From Phycisphaeraceae bacterium (GTDB lineage Bacteria; Planctomycetota; Phycisphaerae; Phycisphaerales; UBA1924): a DNA stretch of 64,000 nt. Location: assembly GCA_020639215.1 (NCBI GenBank), contig JACKHA010000008.1, positions 1-64,000 of the forward strand, read 5' to 3'. The number at the start of each line of letters is the position of its first letter. The stretch's first letter is position 1. Made by a program: the position numbers and the translations under genes. The notes under the pieces are model-generated. The model did not search any database. It was not told the origin of the DNA and saw only the letters and a program-made list of their open reading frames with translations. Positions 45,133 through 52,481 of the stretch are shown here, in pieces.

Positions 45133-45349
45133 CGTTGCGCCGGTCGGGTGTGGTGGCTTCGATGTCCAGGGCGCGGAGGAGCGCGGTCTCGCGCGAGCGG
45201 TGCAGGCGTCGCAGCGAGGCGAGCACGGCCCGGCGCTGGGCGACGGTGAGAAAGAAGGTAAGGGCGTGCGGGAGGGTGGCGCGATGGACGGGCTCAGGCG
45301 GCGCGGGCAAGGCGGGAATCGGCGGAGTTGTCGGGTCTAGTCCGGGCAT
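45119..45349 (-). CDS. Small protein between the terminase and ATPase-GNAT genes (76 aa)
   Basis: It starts MPGLDPTTPPIPALPAPPEP, a Pro-rich lead, then a helix HALTFFLTVAQRRAVLASLRRLHRSRETALLRALDI. It overlaps the end of the ATPase-GNAT gene by about 55 nt and may be translated by coupling. The final codons and stop are part of a dispersed repeat. It sits where phages often have a small terminase subunit, but I see no HTH signature that would confirm that. Confidence 0.5.
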   Translation of the reverse strand: MPGLDPTTPPIPALPAPPEPVHRATLPHALTFFLTVAQRRAVLASLRRLHRSRETALLRALDIEATTPDRRNGRRT

Positions 45350-46856
45350 GGGTGGTTCCGATCGTGTTGGCGGCGCACGGGGCGACGTGCGCGTAGGCGA
45401 TGGGCGGGGCGAGCAGCGCACCGGCGGCGCGCCGGGCGACAGCGGGCAGGTCGCTCGAGAGCGAGCGCGTGGCGCGTGAGGCGGTCGCCCAGTGGCGGAG
45501 TTCGCGCTGGAGCAGCGGCGGCATGGTGACGACGAAGGCCGCGTCGAAGAGCGCTTCGGCGCGGATTCGCAAGTGCGCGAGGGCGTCGCTCAGGCGGGCG
45601 TCGCGGCGCGTGGGCGGGAGGCGGTAAGGCGTCATGCCGGCGGCGGCGAAGAAGGGCGAGGCCAGGCCCATGGCGGCGACGGCCTCGGTCGCCGGTGTGA
45701 GCGGGGTGGCGAGGTAGTGGCGGACGAGGGCGGCGGCGACGCCGAGGCCGCGATGGCGGGGGTCGATGATCACGCGCGCGATGCAGCGGAGTTCGCGGGC
45801 CAGGCGTGCGGCGTCGGCTTTCTTGTCGTCGGTGCGGTAGCGACCGGGCCAGATCGCGTCGCGCCACGGGGCGTTCATGGTGGGCATGGCGACGACGATG
45901 ACGCCCAGGAGGCGGCCCTCCGGATCGACGGCGCGCCGGATGGCGCCCGGGCCGGCGAGGACGGCGGGATGGGCGGGGCGGTAGTGATAGTGGGCGAGGG
46001 CGAGGTAGTCGTGGCGTGTGGCGGGTTCGATGGTGAAGGGGGGGGTGGTGCGCTGATGCGCGGAGCCCGACGCGCGAGCGTCGGGTTGGACAGCCAACGG
46101 CGTGGGCACGCGCGCGTTGTTCGGGCGATCGAGCGACCGCGACGCCGGCGCGTCGGGCTCTGCGCCGGTCGGCGAAGATCGCGCGTCTGGATCGATGCGG
46201 ATGTGGAGGTCGGGGGCGAGGGGTTCGAGCAGGTCGTCGTGGGCGGTGATGCAGATGAGGCGCAGGGGCGGGTGCGAGCGTCGTGCAAGGCGGCGTGCGG
46301 GGCGGCGGATGAGTCTGGCGAGGAGTCGGGCGAGCAGGGCGGCGGTCGGGCGATCGAGCGGGGCGGCGAACTCGTCGAGGATGAGCGTGGCGGGCGGGGC
46401 GTCGGCCTTCAGATGCGGGCGCTCGCGACGGAGCGTGTCGAGGGCGATGGCGATGCGGAGGCGGGCGTGCTCGCCGACGGAGAGCGTGGAGGCGGGGCGG
46501 ATGAAGACGCGGGCGTCGCCCAGGCCGACGGAGGCGAGGGTCTGGAGGCGGCGTTCGAGCGGGCCGGTGAGGAGGTCGACGGGGGCGCGCGTTTCGTCGA
46601 TTGGGGTTGTGTCGTGGTCGATCGTGGCGACTGGTTCGTTGCGGTCGCGGCAGCGTGCGGCCAGGGCGCGGGCGAGGGAGGACTTGCCGGAGCCGCTGGG
46701 GCCCGTGATGAGGGCGATGTGGCTTGCGCCCAGGCGTGCGTCGAGGTCGGTGGCGGCGGCGCGGACGTCGGGCGTGCCCGCGGGGTCGGGGGTCGTGTCG
46801 TGGTCGGCGGTGGTGAGGCCGAAGATGGCGCGGGTGCGGGGGATGAGGGAGGGCAT
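45294..46856 (-). CDS. ABC-type ATPase fused to a GNAT acetyltransferase domain (COG2401-like)
   Basis: The 520-residue protein has an N-terminal ABC-like ATPase with Walker A ITGPSGSGKSSLARAL, a signature-like LSVGEHARLRIAIAL and Walker B TLILDEFAAPLDR. Residues about 231-266 are an insert encoded by a palindromic repeat (46060-46165). The C-terminal GNAT-like half shows YLALAHYHYRP, RVIIDPRHRGLGVAAALVRHYL and FFAAAGM. Such ATPase-acetyltransferase fusions occur in phages and archaea with unknown function. Placed two genes upstream of the terminase on the same strand. Confidence 0.82.
   Translation of the reverse strand: MPSLIPRTRAIFGLTTADHDTTPDPAGTPDVRAAATDLDARLGASHIALITGPSGSGKSSLARALAARCRDRNEPVATIDHDTTPIDETRAPVDLLTGPLERRLQTLASVGLGDARVFIRPASTLSVGEHARLRIAIALDTLRRERPHLKADAPPATLILDEFAAPLDRPTAALLARLLARLIRRPARRLARRSHPPLRLICITAHDDLLEPLAPDLHIRIDPDARSSPTGAEPDAPASRSLDRPNNARVPTPLAVQPDARASGSAHQRTTPPFTIEPATRHDYLALAHYHYRPAHPAVLAGPGAIRRAVDPEGRLLGVIVVAMPTMNAPWRDAIWPGRYRTDDKKADAARLARELRCIARVIIDPRHRGLGVAAALVRHYLATPLTPATEAVAAMGLASPFFAAAGMTPYRLPPTRRDARLSDALAHLRIRAEALFDAAFVVTMPPLLQRELRHWATASRATRSLSSDLPAVARRAAGALLAPPIAYAHVAPCAANTIGTTHARTRPDNSADSRLARAA
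46060..46165. repeat. Palindromic repeat inserted in frame between the ATPase and GNAT domains
   Basis: The two arms, GCGGAGCCCGACGCGCGAGC (46060) and CGCCGGCGCGTCGGGCTCTG (46143), are opposite-facing copies of the 'agcccgacgcg' family. Confidence 0.8.
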
Positions 46857-46864
46857 GGGGGGCT

Positions 46865-46905
46865 CGGAGTGACGGAGTGATGAAGTGACGGAGTGACGAA
46901 GAGGG
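46865..46905. repeat. 'agtgacggagtgatgaag' repeat run
   Basis: Five 9-nt near-repeats directly upstream of the ATPase-GNAT start, of the same family as 18545 and the carB insert at 57470. Confidence 0.65.
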
Positions 46906-46979
46906 AACGTGGCGAAGGCGGAGATCTGAGACCTGAGATGTCAGACAGGAGAGGACGCCAACTGGGAATCGGGGGCGGC

Positions 46980-47098
46980 GATGGACGCCGGTCCTGAGGA
47001 GGCTCTGCGACGAAGGGCCGGGTGGACTTCGAACCCGGTCGAGCGCGACGCGGGGCGCTCGACCCGGACCTTCGCGGGGCATCAGGTCCGGCGTCCGG
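46980..47098. repeat. Full copy of the 'gacgccggtcctgagg' dispersed repeat
   Basis: Arms at 46983-47000 and 47080-47097, with inner arms around GGGCCGGGT and ACCCGGACC. A 4-5 nt insertion in each arm distinguishes it from the 45008 copy. Confidence 0.8.
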
Positions 47099-47126
47099 GC
47101 GATGCGCGGGTTGGATGGGCGCGACG

Positions 47127-47582
47127 TCATGCGGCCCGGCCTCGCTGGGCGGCGAGGGCGGCCATGGCGCGGATGGCGTGGGCGTGGGAGCGGACGGTGT
47201 GGAGCGAGAGGTTGAGCGACTCGGAGGCGGCCCGCATCGAGAGGCCGAGGATGAAGCAGGCGTGCCCGACGCGGGCCCGGATGGGCGGCCACGCGGGCTG
47301 CTGGGTGCGGACGAGTTCGAAGGTGGGCGTGAGCATGCGGCGCGTGAGGCGCCGGACACGCCGGCGGTTGGCGCCGGCCCGGGCCGGGAGCGTCGCGGGG
47401 TCGGGGTTGTCGCGCCGGGTGGCGTCGAGGACGGAGCGACCGGCGGCGTAGACCTCGAGGATGAGGGCCTTGTCGGGTTCGGGGAGGGCGTCGGCCCGGG
47501 CCACGAGCAGGGCCGCCAGTTCGCGGCGCCGCTGGCGGCTGAGGCGGCGTGGGGATGGGTCGAACGCGAGACGGGACGCCAT
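47127..47582 (-). CDS. HTH-domain regulatory protein of the phage-like module
   Basis: The 151-residue protein has a C-terminal helix-turn-helix of the sigma-70 region 4/LuxR type: HACFILGLSMRAASESLNLSLHTVRSHAHAIRAMAALA. The N-terminal 90 residues are helical and Arg-rich, without a sigma-2 region. GGAGGTGAACC before the ATG is a good ribosome-binding site. It is divergent from the S24 repressor and heads the run leading to the ATPase-GNAT and terminase genes, so it may be a positive late regulator. Confidence 0.72.
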   Translation of the reverse strand: MASRLAFDPSPRRLSRQRRRELAALLVARADALPEPDKALILEVYAAGRSVLDATRRDNPDPATLPARAGANRRRVRRLTRRMLTPTFELVRTQQPAWPPIRARVGHACFILGLSMRAASESLNLSLHTVRSHAHAIRAMAALAAQRGRAA

Positions 47583-47680
47583 GGTTCACCTCCGGCGAGT
47601 GGCGTGGGAAGGCACGAGGCACGGGGCATCAGGCACTGGGCCCCGGGGGCCGATCCTCGCCCCTGTTTGGCGAATCTGAC

Positions 47681-47715
47681 TTGACAATGTTCCCCGATCC
47701 GCGAACACTTTTCAA
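47681..47715. promoter_or_regulatory. Overlapping face-to-face promoters with a central dyad operator
   Basis: Rightward: TTGACA (47681-47686), 17 nt, AACACT. Leftward, read on the minus strand: TTGAAA (47715-47710), 17 nt, GAACAT. Between them lies the dyad TGTTC-N10-GAACA (47688-47707). A protein bound there would cover both promoters, as expected for the adjacent S24 repressor. Confidence 0.6.
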
Positions 47716-47847
47716 GGTGATTGTTCGGTATGGGCAGAAGTTGGCGCACAAACCTGCTCGTAGTGGGTGAGATTCTGGGTGCGGGGGCCTCGTGGAGATC
47801 GCGAAGGGCGCGAAGGGACGCGAGGGAGTACGTGGGAAGGAGGCGGA

Positions 47848-48792
47848 ATGGACGAGCTGCCAACTGGGACCGGGACGGTCGGGGCGTTGATCCGCGGGGC
47901 GCGGCGGCGGGCGCGGCTGTCGCTCGAGGGGCTGGCGCAGCGGGCGGGGTGTGCGCGGAGCCATCTGTCGCAGATCGAGACGGGCAAGCGGCGGGCGGGG
48001 GAGGAGTTGCTGGTGCGGCTGGAGGAGTCGCTGGGGCTGGCGTCGGGGGTGCTGGTGGGGGCGGCGGGGCTGAGCCGAGCGCCGGATGTGCTGCGGAAGC
48101 GGGTGAGCGACCTGGAGGTGCGGACGGCGGCGGCGCGGCGCTTGGCGGACATCCTGCGCGGCAGCGGGATCGGGGAGGATGGGTCGATTCGGGGGGCGCT
48201 GGATGTGGCGCACCGGACGGGGGAGCTCGAGCGGCTTGTGGGGGTGATTTCGCCGGGGGATCGCGGGGGCACGGGTGGATCAACGGGGAACACGAAGGGC
48301 GCGACGGGGCGCGACGGGGAGACGGGAGGGGGTGACGAGGGAGCCGGCGGTGTGTTGCCGGTGGGGCGGGTGATGCCGCGGGTGGTGCCGCTCATCAATG
48401 CGGTGGCGGCGGGCTCTCCGGCGGAGTTCACGGACCTGGGGTATCCGGCGCGGATCGCGGATGAGTACGTGCGGACCGAGGAGATCGACGACCCGGACGC
48501 GTTCGCGGCCCGGGTGGTGGGCGACTCGATGTCGCCGGACTATCGCGAGGGGGATGTGGTGGTGTTCAGCCCGGTGCTGGCGGCGGCGTCGGGGGACGAC
48601 TGCTTCGCGCGCCTGGAGCCGGACCACGAGAGCACCTTTAAGAGGGCGTTCTTTGAGACGGACGGGAAGGGGCGTGAGGTGGTGCGTCTGCAGCCGCTGA
48701 ACCCGGCGTACGCGGCGCGGGTGGTGCGGCGTGAGGAGGTGGCGGGGTTGTACCCCGCGGTGGCGGTGCAGAGGAAGGTGAGGAGGGGGTGA
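47848..48792 (+). CDS. XRE-family repressor with S24/LexA-like peptidase domain
   Basis: The 314-residue protein has an N-terminal HTH (RARLSLEGLAQRAGCARSHLSQIETGKRRAGEELL), a helical linker with a Gly-rich repeat-derived stretch (about 135-168), and a C-terminal S24 domain: VPLINAVAAGSP with the self-cleavage-type Ala-Ala-Gly, VVGDSMSPDYREGDVVVF with Ser227, and TFKRAFFE with Lys265. Such CI/LexA-like proteins cleave themselves on RecA-ssDNA signals. GGAAGGAGG precedes the ATG. It probably represses its own gene and the divergent phage-like operon. Confidence 0.9.
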   Translation: MDELPTGTGTVGALIRGARRRARLSLEGLAQRAGCARSHLSQIETGKRRAGEELLVRLEESLGLASGVLVGAAGLSRAPDVLRKRVSDLEVRTAAARRLADILRGSGIGEDGSIRGALDVAHRTGELERLVGVISPGDRGGTGGSTGNTKGATGRDGETGGGDEGAGGVLPVGRVMPRVVPLINAVAAGSPAEFTDLGYPARIADEYVRTEEIDDPDAFAARVVGDSMSPDYREGDVVVFSPVLAAASGDDCFARLEPDHESTFKRAFFETDGKGREVVRLQPLNPAYAARVVRREEVAGLYPAVAVQRKVRRG

Positions 48793-49143
48793 GGGGCCGG
48801 CTGGCGAGGGCCTGGGATACAGATGGGGAACGCGAGGGACGCGAAGAGCGCGAGGGGAGGCGTGGGTTTGGGGTTGCTTGCGCGTTTGGCAGGAGTTTCA
48901 CGACGAGGGGGCGGGGCTTTCGAGCCCCGCTCGGACGCGGGGAGGGTGCTGGGGCGTCGGGTTGCCGGCGTCGTTGTTGTTGGTGTGCTGCACCGAGGAG
49001 ACCGGCCGGTCGGTTTGGGCCTGTCGCCGATTCGGGTCGGGCTGGAAAGCCCGATCCCCTCGTTCGGAGCTCTGTCGCCGGAGAATGGCGTGCCGGGTGC
49101 TACGTGATGAACCGACCGACCTGTGGCCGCGAATGGAGAGTCG
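48793..49143. other. Intergenic region with a repeat fragment
   Basis: A half copy of the 'ggggaacgcgagggacgcgaagagcgcgag' element lies at 48823-48866, related to 47795-47840 and 53971-54010. The rest shows no supported gene. Confidence 0.5.
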
Positions 49144-49473
49144 ATGTGGCTGCTCGCGTATGGGGAGTTCGACTCGACCTCGTTCGGCGGGATGCTGGGC
49201 GAGACGTTGCCGTTCTGGTTGCGGATTGTGTTTCCGGCGCTGATCGCCTACGCGGGCTCCTCCGCGCTCGTGGAGTTCAAGCGTCCGGTGATCGCACTCG
49301 TTGGCTACTTCGTAGCGGTCAGGGTCTTGACGCCCAGTGGCGTGATGGGGGATTACGGCCCCGCGCATGTGGGTGCGGAGGCGGCGTGGTGGGCCTGGCC
49401 CGCGTTCGGTGCCGCCCTCTTGTGCAAGGCGTTCGTCCTCGGTGTCCACCACCGGTTCGCGAGGCGGGCGTGA
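49144..49473 (+). CDS. Small hypothetical membrane protein (109 aa)
   Basis: GGAGAG about 5 nt before the ATG supports the start MWLLAYGEFDSTSFGG. Three hydrophobic stretches follow (FWLRIVFPALIAYAGSSALV, VIALVGYFVAVRVL, AWWAWPAFGAALLCKAFVLG) and the end is basic (HHRFARRA). Probably an inner-membrane protein. The next gene starts 20 nt downstream. No family recognised. Confidence 0.65.
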   Translation: MWLLAYGEFDSTSFGGMLGETLPFWLRIVFPALIAYAGSSALVEFKRPVIALVGYFVAVRVLTPSGVMGDYGPAHVGAEAAWWAWPAFGAALLCKAFVLGVHHRFARRA

Positions 49474-49480
49474 GCGTTCC

Positions 49481-49486
49481 TACCGT
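49481..49486 (+). promoter_or_regulatory. Putative -10 box of the carboxymuconolactone-decarboxylase-type gene
   Basis: TACCGT ends 6 nt before the ATG at 49493, as in other leaderless-type starts here. Confidence 0.4.
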
Positions 49487-49492
49487 TTGCCC

Positions 49493-49915
49493 ATGACGCG
49501 ATACGAGCAGTTCCATGCGTTCCGGAGCCGGCTGAACTGCCGCATTCTCGGGACGGACGAGAAGCGGGGCGAGGGGGCGGACGGGGAGGCGCGGCCCGGC
49601 GGGACGCTGGTGACCAAGCGGTTCTTCGCGCTCGACGGGCAGGCGTACAAGGACGGGGCCCTCGACACGCGGACGAAGGAGTTGATGGGGCTGACGGCGT
49701 CGATGGTGCTGCGATGCGACGACTGCGTGGCGTACCACATCGACCAGTGCCTGCGGCTGGGCGTGACGGACGAGCAGTTGTTCGAGGCGTTCGATGTGGC
49801 GCTGATCGTGGGCGGTTCGATCGTGATCCCGCACCTGCGCCGGGCGGTGGACTTCCTGGACGATGCGCGGGAGGCGCGGGCGAGGGGGGTTACGCCGGGG
49901 TGTCCGGCGGAGTAG
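49493..49915 (+). CDS. Carboxymuconolactone decarboxylase/AhpD-family protein
   Basis: The 140-residue protein has the helical CMD fold with ALDTRTKELMGLTASMVLRCDDCVAYHIDQCLRLG. The CDDC pair and the following His match the AhpD-type redox site, so peroxide-linked thiol chemistry is more likely than lactone decarboxylation. The partner protein is not in the window. The gene is convergent with the sulfotransferase, with a dispersed repeat between. Confidence 0.9.
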   Translation: MTRYEQFHAFRSRLNCRILGTDEKRGEGADGEARPGGTLVTKRFFALDGQAYKDGALDTRTKELMGLTASMVLRCDDCVAYHIDQCLRLGVTDEQLFEAFDVALIVGGSIVIPHLRRAVDFLDDAREARARGVTPGCPAE

Positions 49916-49941
49916 CACCGTCGCCGACGCGAGGTGCGCGA

Positions 49942-50054
49942 TGGACGCCGGTCCTGAGGCTTTGCGAAGGGCCGGGTCGAGCGGTCGGCGGCGCGGGTGC
50001 CCCCTTGTACTCGACCCGGACCTTCGTCGCAAAGCCTTCTCAGGTCCGGCGTCT
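49942..50054. repeat. Full copy of the 'gacgccggtcctgaggc' dispersed repeat
   Basis: Arms 49944-49980 and 50011-50053 pair over nearly their whole length, with one small bulge. It fills the gap between two convergent genes. Confidence 0.85.
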
Positions 50055-50060
50055 GAGCGA

Positions 50061-50957
50061 TCACCGACGATCGGCGTCGCTCCACCACGGCTCTTCACCC
50101 AGCAGCAGTGCCAGGCGCCGGTTGGGCTCTTTGAAGCGTTCGGCGAGGCGTTCGCGGGTGGCGGGTGACATCTGCTGATAGTCGCCGCCGTCGTTGTGGA
50201 CGACGAAGGGGATCGTGGTGGTGGGCTGGGGAAGGCCCAGGAAGGCGAGGGTGCGGTCGTAGTCGGGCTTGGGGTCGGCGAAGAAGGGCTCGGAGCGGAT
50301 GACCAGCAGTTGCTCGCGGGGGAAGTGCTCGAGCCAGCGTTCGACTTGCCACCAGTACTCGCCGCGGGTCGCGTAGGTGAAATGCTGGACGGGCAGCGAG
50401 TTGTACTCGGGGTCGTCGAGCATGCGGCGCCACTCGTCGGCGGTGCGTTCGGCCTCGGCGTCGAGGGCGTCCTCGAAGGAGAGGTTGTCGAGGCCCTGGC
50501 GTTTGTTGTGCTGGTAGTGGGAGTAGGCCCGGTCGGCGGGGTCGCGGAGCATGGCGATGAGGCGGGCCTTGGGCAGGACGCGGGCGGCGCGGGCGGCGGC
50601 GTGGGGGTGGAAGAGGTAGTAGGGCGAGGCCTCGCCGGTGGTGGTGCGGGCGGCGCGGCGGAGCCAGGCGCGGGCGTCGGCTTTGAGGATGTCCCAGCGG
50701 GTGGGGAAGTGGGCGCGGTACCAGAGCAGGCCGCGATGGGTGTTGTTGTCGAAGTAGTGGACCTCCTTGCGACGAGCGCGGTGGACGAGGTCGTGGTGGT
50801 AGAGGTAGGCGTTGAGGCTGGTGGTGCCGGCTTTCATGGCGCCGATGATGAGGAAGTCGGGCAGGACGCGGAAGTGTGCGGTGCGGCGTCGGCGGTCGAG
50901 TTCTGGGTCGGGCTCGCCCGGCTTCGGCGGTGGGATGAACTCGCGCGGCTCGGGCAT
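50061..50957 (-). CDS. Sulfotransferase domain protein
   Basis: Transfers sulfate from PAPS to a hydroxyl or amino group. The 298-residue protein has the 5'-phosphosulfate loop FLIIGAMKAGTTSLNAYL and the 3'-phosphate motif RLIAMLRDPADRAYSHYQHN, followed by LLVIRSEPFF and the family end region. It resembles the heparan-sulfate/NodH-like branch; cell-surface glycan sulfation is a likely role. TACCAT lies 7 nt before the ATG. Confidence 0.92.
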   Translation of the reverse strand: MPEPREFIPPPKPGEPDPELDRRRRTAHFRVLPDFLIIGAMKAGTTSLNAYLYHHDLVHRARRKEVHYFDNNTHRGLLWYRAHFPTRWDILKADARAWLRRAARTTTGEASPYYLFHPHAAARAARVLPKARLIAMLRDPADRAYSHYQHNKRQGLDNLSFEDALDAEAERTADEWRRMLDDPEYNSLPVQHFTYATRGEYWWQVERWLEHFPREQLLVIRSEPFFADPKPDYDRTLAFLGLPQPTTTIPFVVHNDGGDYQQMSPATRERLAERFKEPNRRLALLLGEEPWWSDADRR

Positions 50958-50964
50958 GGGGGCG

Positions 50965-50970
50965 ATGGTA
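50965..50970 (-). promoter_or_regulatory. Putative -10 box of the sulfotransferase gene, leaderless type
   Basis: TACCAT on the minus strand ends 7 nt before the ATG. Confidence 0.5.
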
Positions 50971-51128
50971 CGCGGGGGTGGGTCGAAGGCGGGGCGGGGA
51001 GGGGTGGCGTGGAGGGATGGGTGTGTGGGGACCGATGGAGGCGTAGGGTTTGGCGGGCGGGCCCGGGGGCTGTGGCCCCTGGGCTTCCAGGGATGGGCGG
51101 GCGCGAGTCGCGCTTTGGAGATCTAGCA

Positions 51129-52289
51129 ATGGCGCACCAGGAGATTCCGCTGAGCCGACCTTCCATCACGCGGATGGAGGAGGAACTGGTGCTGCGGGCG
51201 ATGCGGTCGGGGCGGCTGTCGATGGGGGCGATGACCGAGGAGTTCGAGCGGCTGGTGGCGGCGGAGGCGGGGTGCCGGCACGGGGTGGCGGTGTCGAGCG
51301 GGACGTGCGGGCTGCACCTTGTGCTGCGGGGGCTTGGGATCGGGCCCGGGGACGAGGTGATCACGACGCCGTTCTCGTTCGTCGCGAGCGCGAACAGCAT
51401 CCTGTATGTGGGCGCGAAGCCGGTGTTCGTGGACATCTGCCCGAAGTCGCTGAACATGGACCCGTCGCGTGTGGAGGCGGCGATCGGGCCCCGGACGCGG
51501 GCGATCCTGGCGGTGGAGGCGTTCGGGAACCCGATGCACATGGACGCGTACGCGTCGATCGCGGCGTCGCGCGAGATCCCGCTGATCGAGGACTCGTGCG
51601 AGGCGCTGGGCACGTCGTTCAAGGGGCGGCGGTGCGGGGGGTTCGGGCGGGCCGGGGTCTTCGGGTTCTACGCGAACAAGCAGATCACGACGGGCGAGGG
51701 GGGGATGATCGTCACGGACGACGAGCGGCTGGCCGACGCGTGCCGCTCGATGCGGAACCAGGGGCGGCCCGCAAGCCAGGGCGGGCACGGGACGGGCTCG
51801 TGGCTGCAGCACGAGCGGCTGGGGTACAACTACCGCCTGACGGAGATCGCGGCGGCGATGGGTGTGGCCCAGATGCGCCGGTTGCCCGATCTGATCGAGG
51901 AACGCCGGCGGGTGGCCAACGCGTACGTCGAGCGGCTGATGGCGGTGCCGGAACTGGTGCTGCCGACGGTTGTTGAGCAGGCGTCGATGTCGTGGTTCGT
52001 GTTCGTGGTGCGGCTCGCGGCGGGGTTCACGCGTGACGAGCGGGACCGGATCATCCGGGGGATGCGGAACCACGATGTGGGCAGCGCCGACTACTTCCCG
52101 TGTATCCACCTGCAGGCGTTTTATCGCGAGCGGTTCGGGCACAAGGAGGGGGACTTCCCGATCGCGGAGTCGGTGGCGGAGCGAACGCTGGCGCTGCCGT
52201 TCTTTGTGGACTTGACGCAGCGTGAGATCGACCTGGTGTGCCAGACGCTGGAGGTGATGATTTCGAGGGAGCGGTTGGTGCGGAGTTAG
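51129..52289 (+). CDS. DegT/DnrJ/EryC1/StrS-family aminotransferase
   Basis: PLP-dependent transamination of nucleotide-linked keto-sugars for surface polysaccharide. The 386-residue protein shows IPLSRPSITRMEEELV, VSSGTCGLHLVLRGLGIGPGDEVITTPFSFVASAN, PLIEDSCEALG with the Asp that holds the pyridine nitrogen, FGFYANKQITTGEGGMIVT with the PLP lysine, and NYRLTEIAAAMGVAQ. The divergent sulfotransferase suggests a shared role in envelope glycans. No other sugar genes are adjacent. Confidence 0.94.
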   Translation: MAHQEIPLSRPSITRMEEELVLRAMRSGRLSMGAMTEEFERLVAAEAGCRHGVAVSSGTCGLHLVLRGLGIGPGDEVITTPFSFVASANSILYVGAKPVFVDICPKSLNMDPSRVEAAIGPRTRAILAVEAFGNPMHMDAYASIAASREIPLIEDSCEALGTSFKGRRCGGFGRAGVFGFYANKQITTGEGGMIVTDDERLADACRSMRNQGRPASQGGHGTGSWLQHERLGYNYRLTEIAAAMGVAQMRRLPDLIEERRRVANAYVERLMAVPELVLPTVVEQASMSWFVFVVRLAAGFTRDERDRIIRGMRNHDVGSADYFPCIHLQAFYRERFGHKEGDFPIAESVAERTLALPFFVDLTQREIDLVCQTLEVMISRERLVRS

Positions 52290-52309
52290 GCCGAGCGCGA
52301 TGACGAACG

Positions 52310-52466
52310 AATGAACGCGGAGGCGCGGAGGGGGACGCGGAGAGCGCGGAGAGGAGTCATGGGTTTGGGCTTGGGGAGCCTGGCGGGCGTCGGGGCGGTT
52401 GATCGGCTCCAACCCAAGCCTCTCTCCGAGACCGCCGCGTCCGGCTCCGCGGCCTCCGCGTTCTGA
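52310..52466. repeat. Inverted repeat, 'aacgcggaggcgcggag' family
   Basis: The left arm at 52313-52355 (cgcggaggcgcggaggggga) and the right arm at 52422-52464 (ccgcggcctccgcgttctg) face each other. A single arm of the same family recurs at the 3' end of argH. Confidence 0.65.
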
Positions 52467-52469
52467 ATC

Positions 52470-52475
52470 TACGAT
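52470..52475 (+). promoter_or_regulatory. Putative -10 box of argH, leaderless type
   Basis: TACGAT ends 6 nt before the ATG at 52482, exactly as at mutL. Confidence 0.5.
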
Positions 52476-52481
52476 CGTTCA

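Noticed and set aside
43262..48792. An intact prophage
   Set aside because: There is no integrase, portal, capsid, tail or lysis gene, and no att-like direct repeats were seen at the edges.
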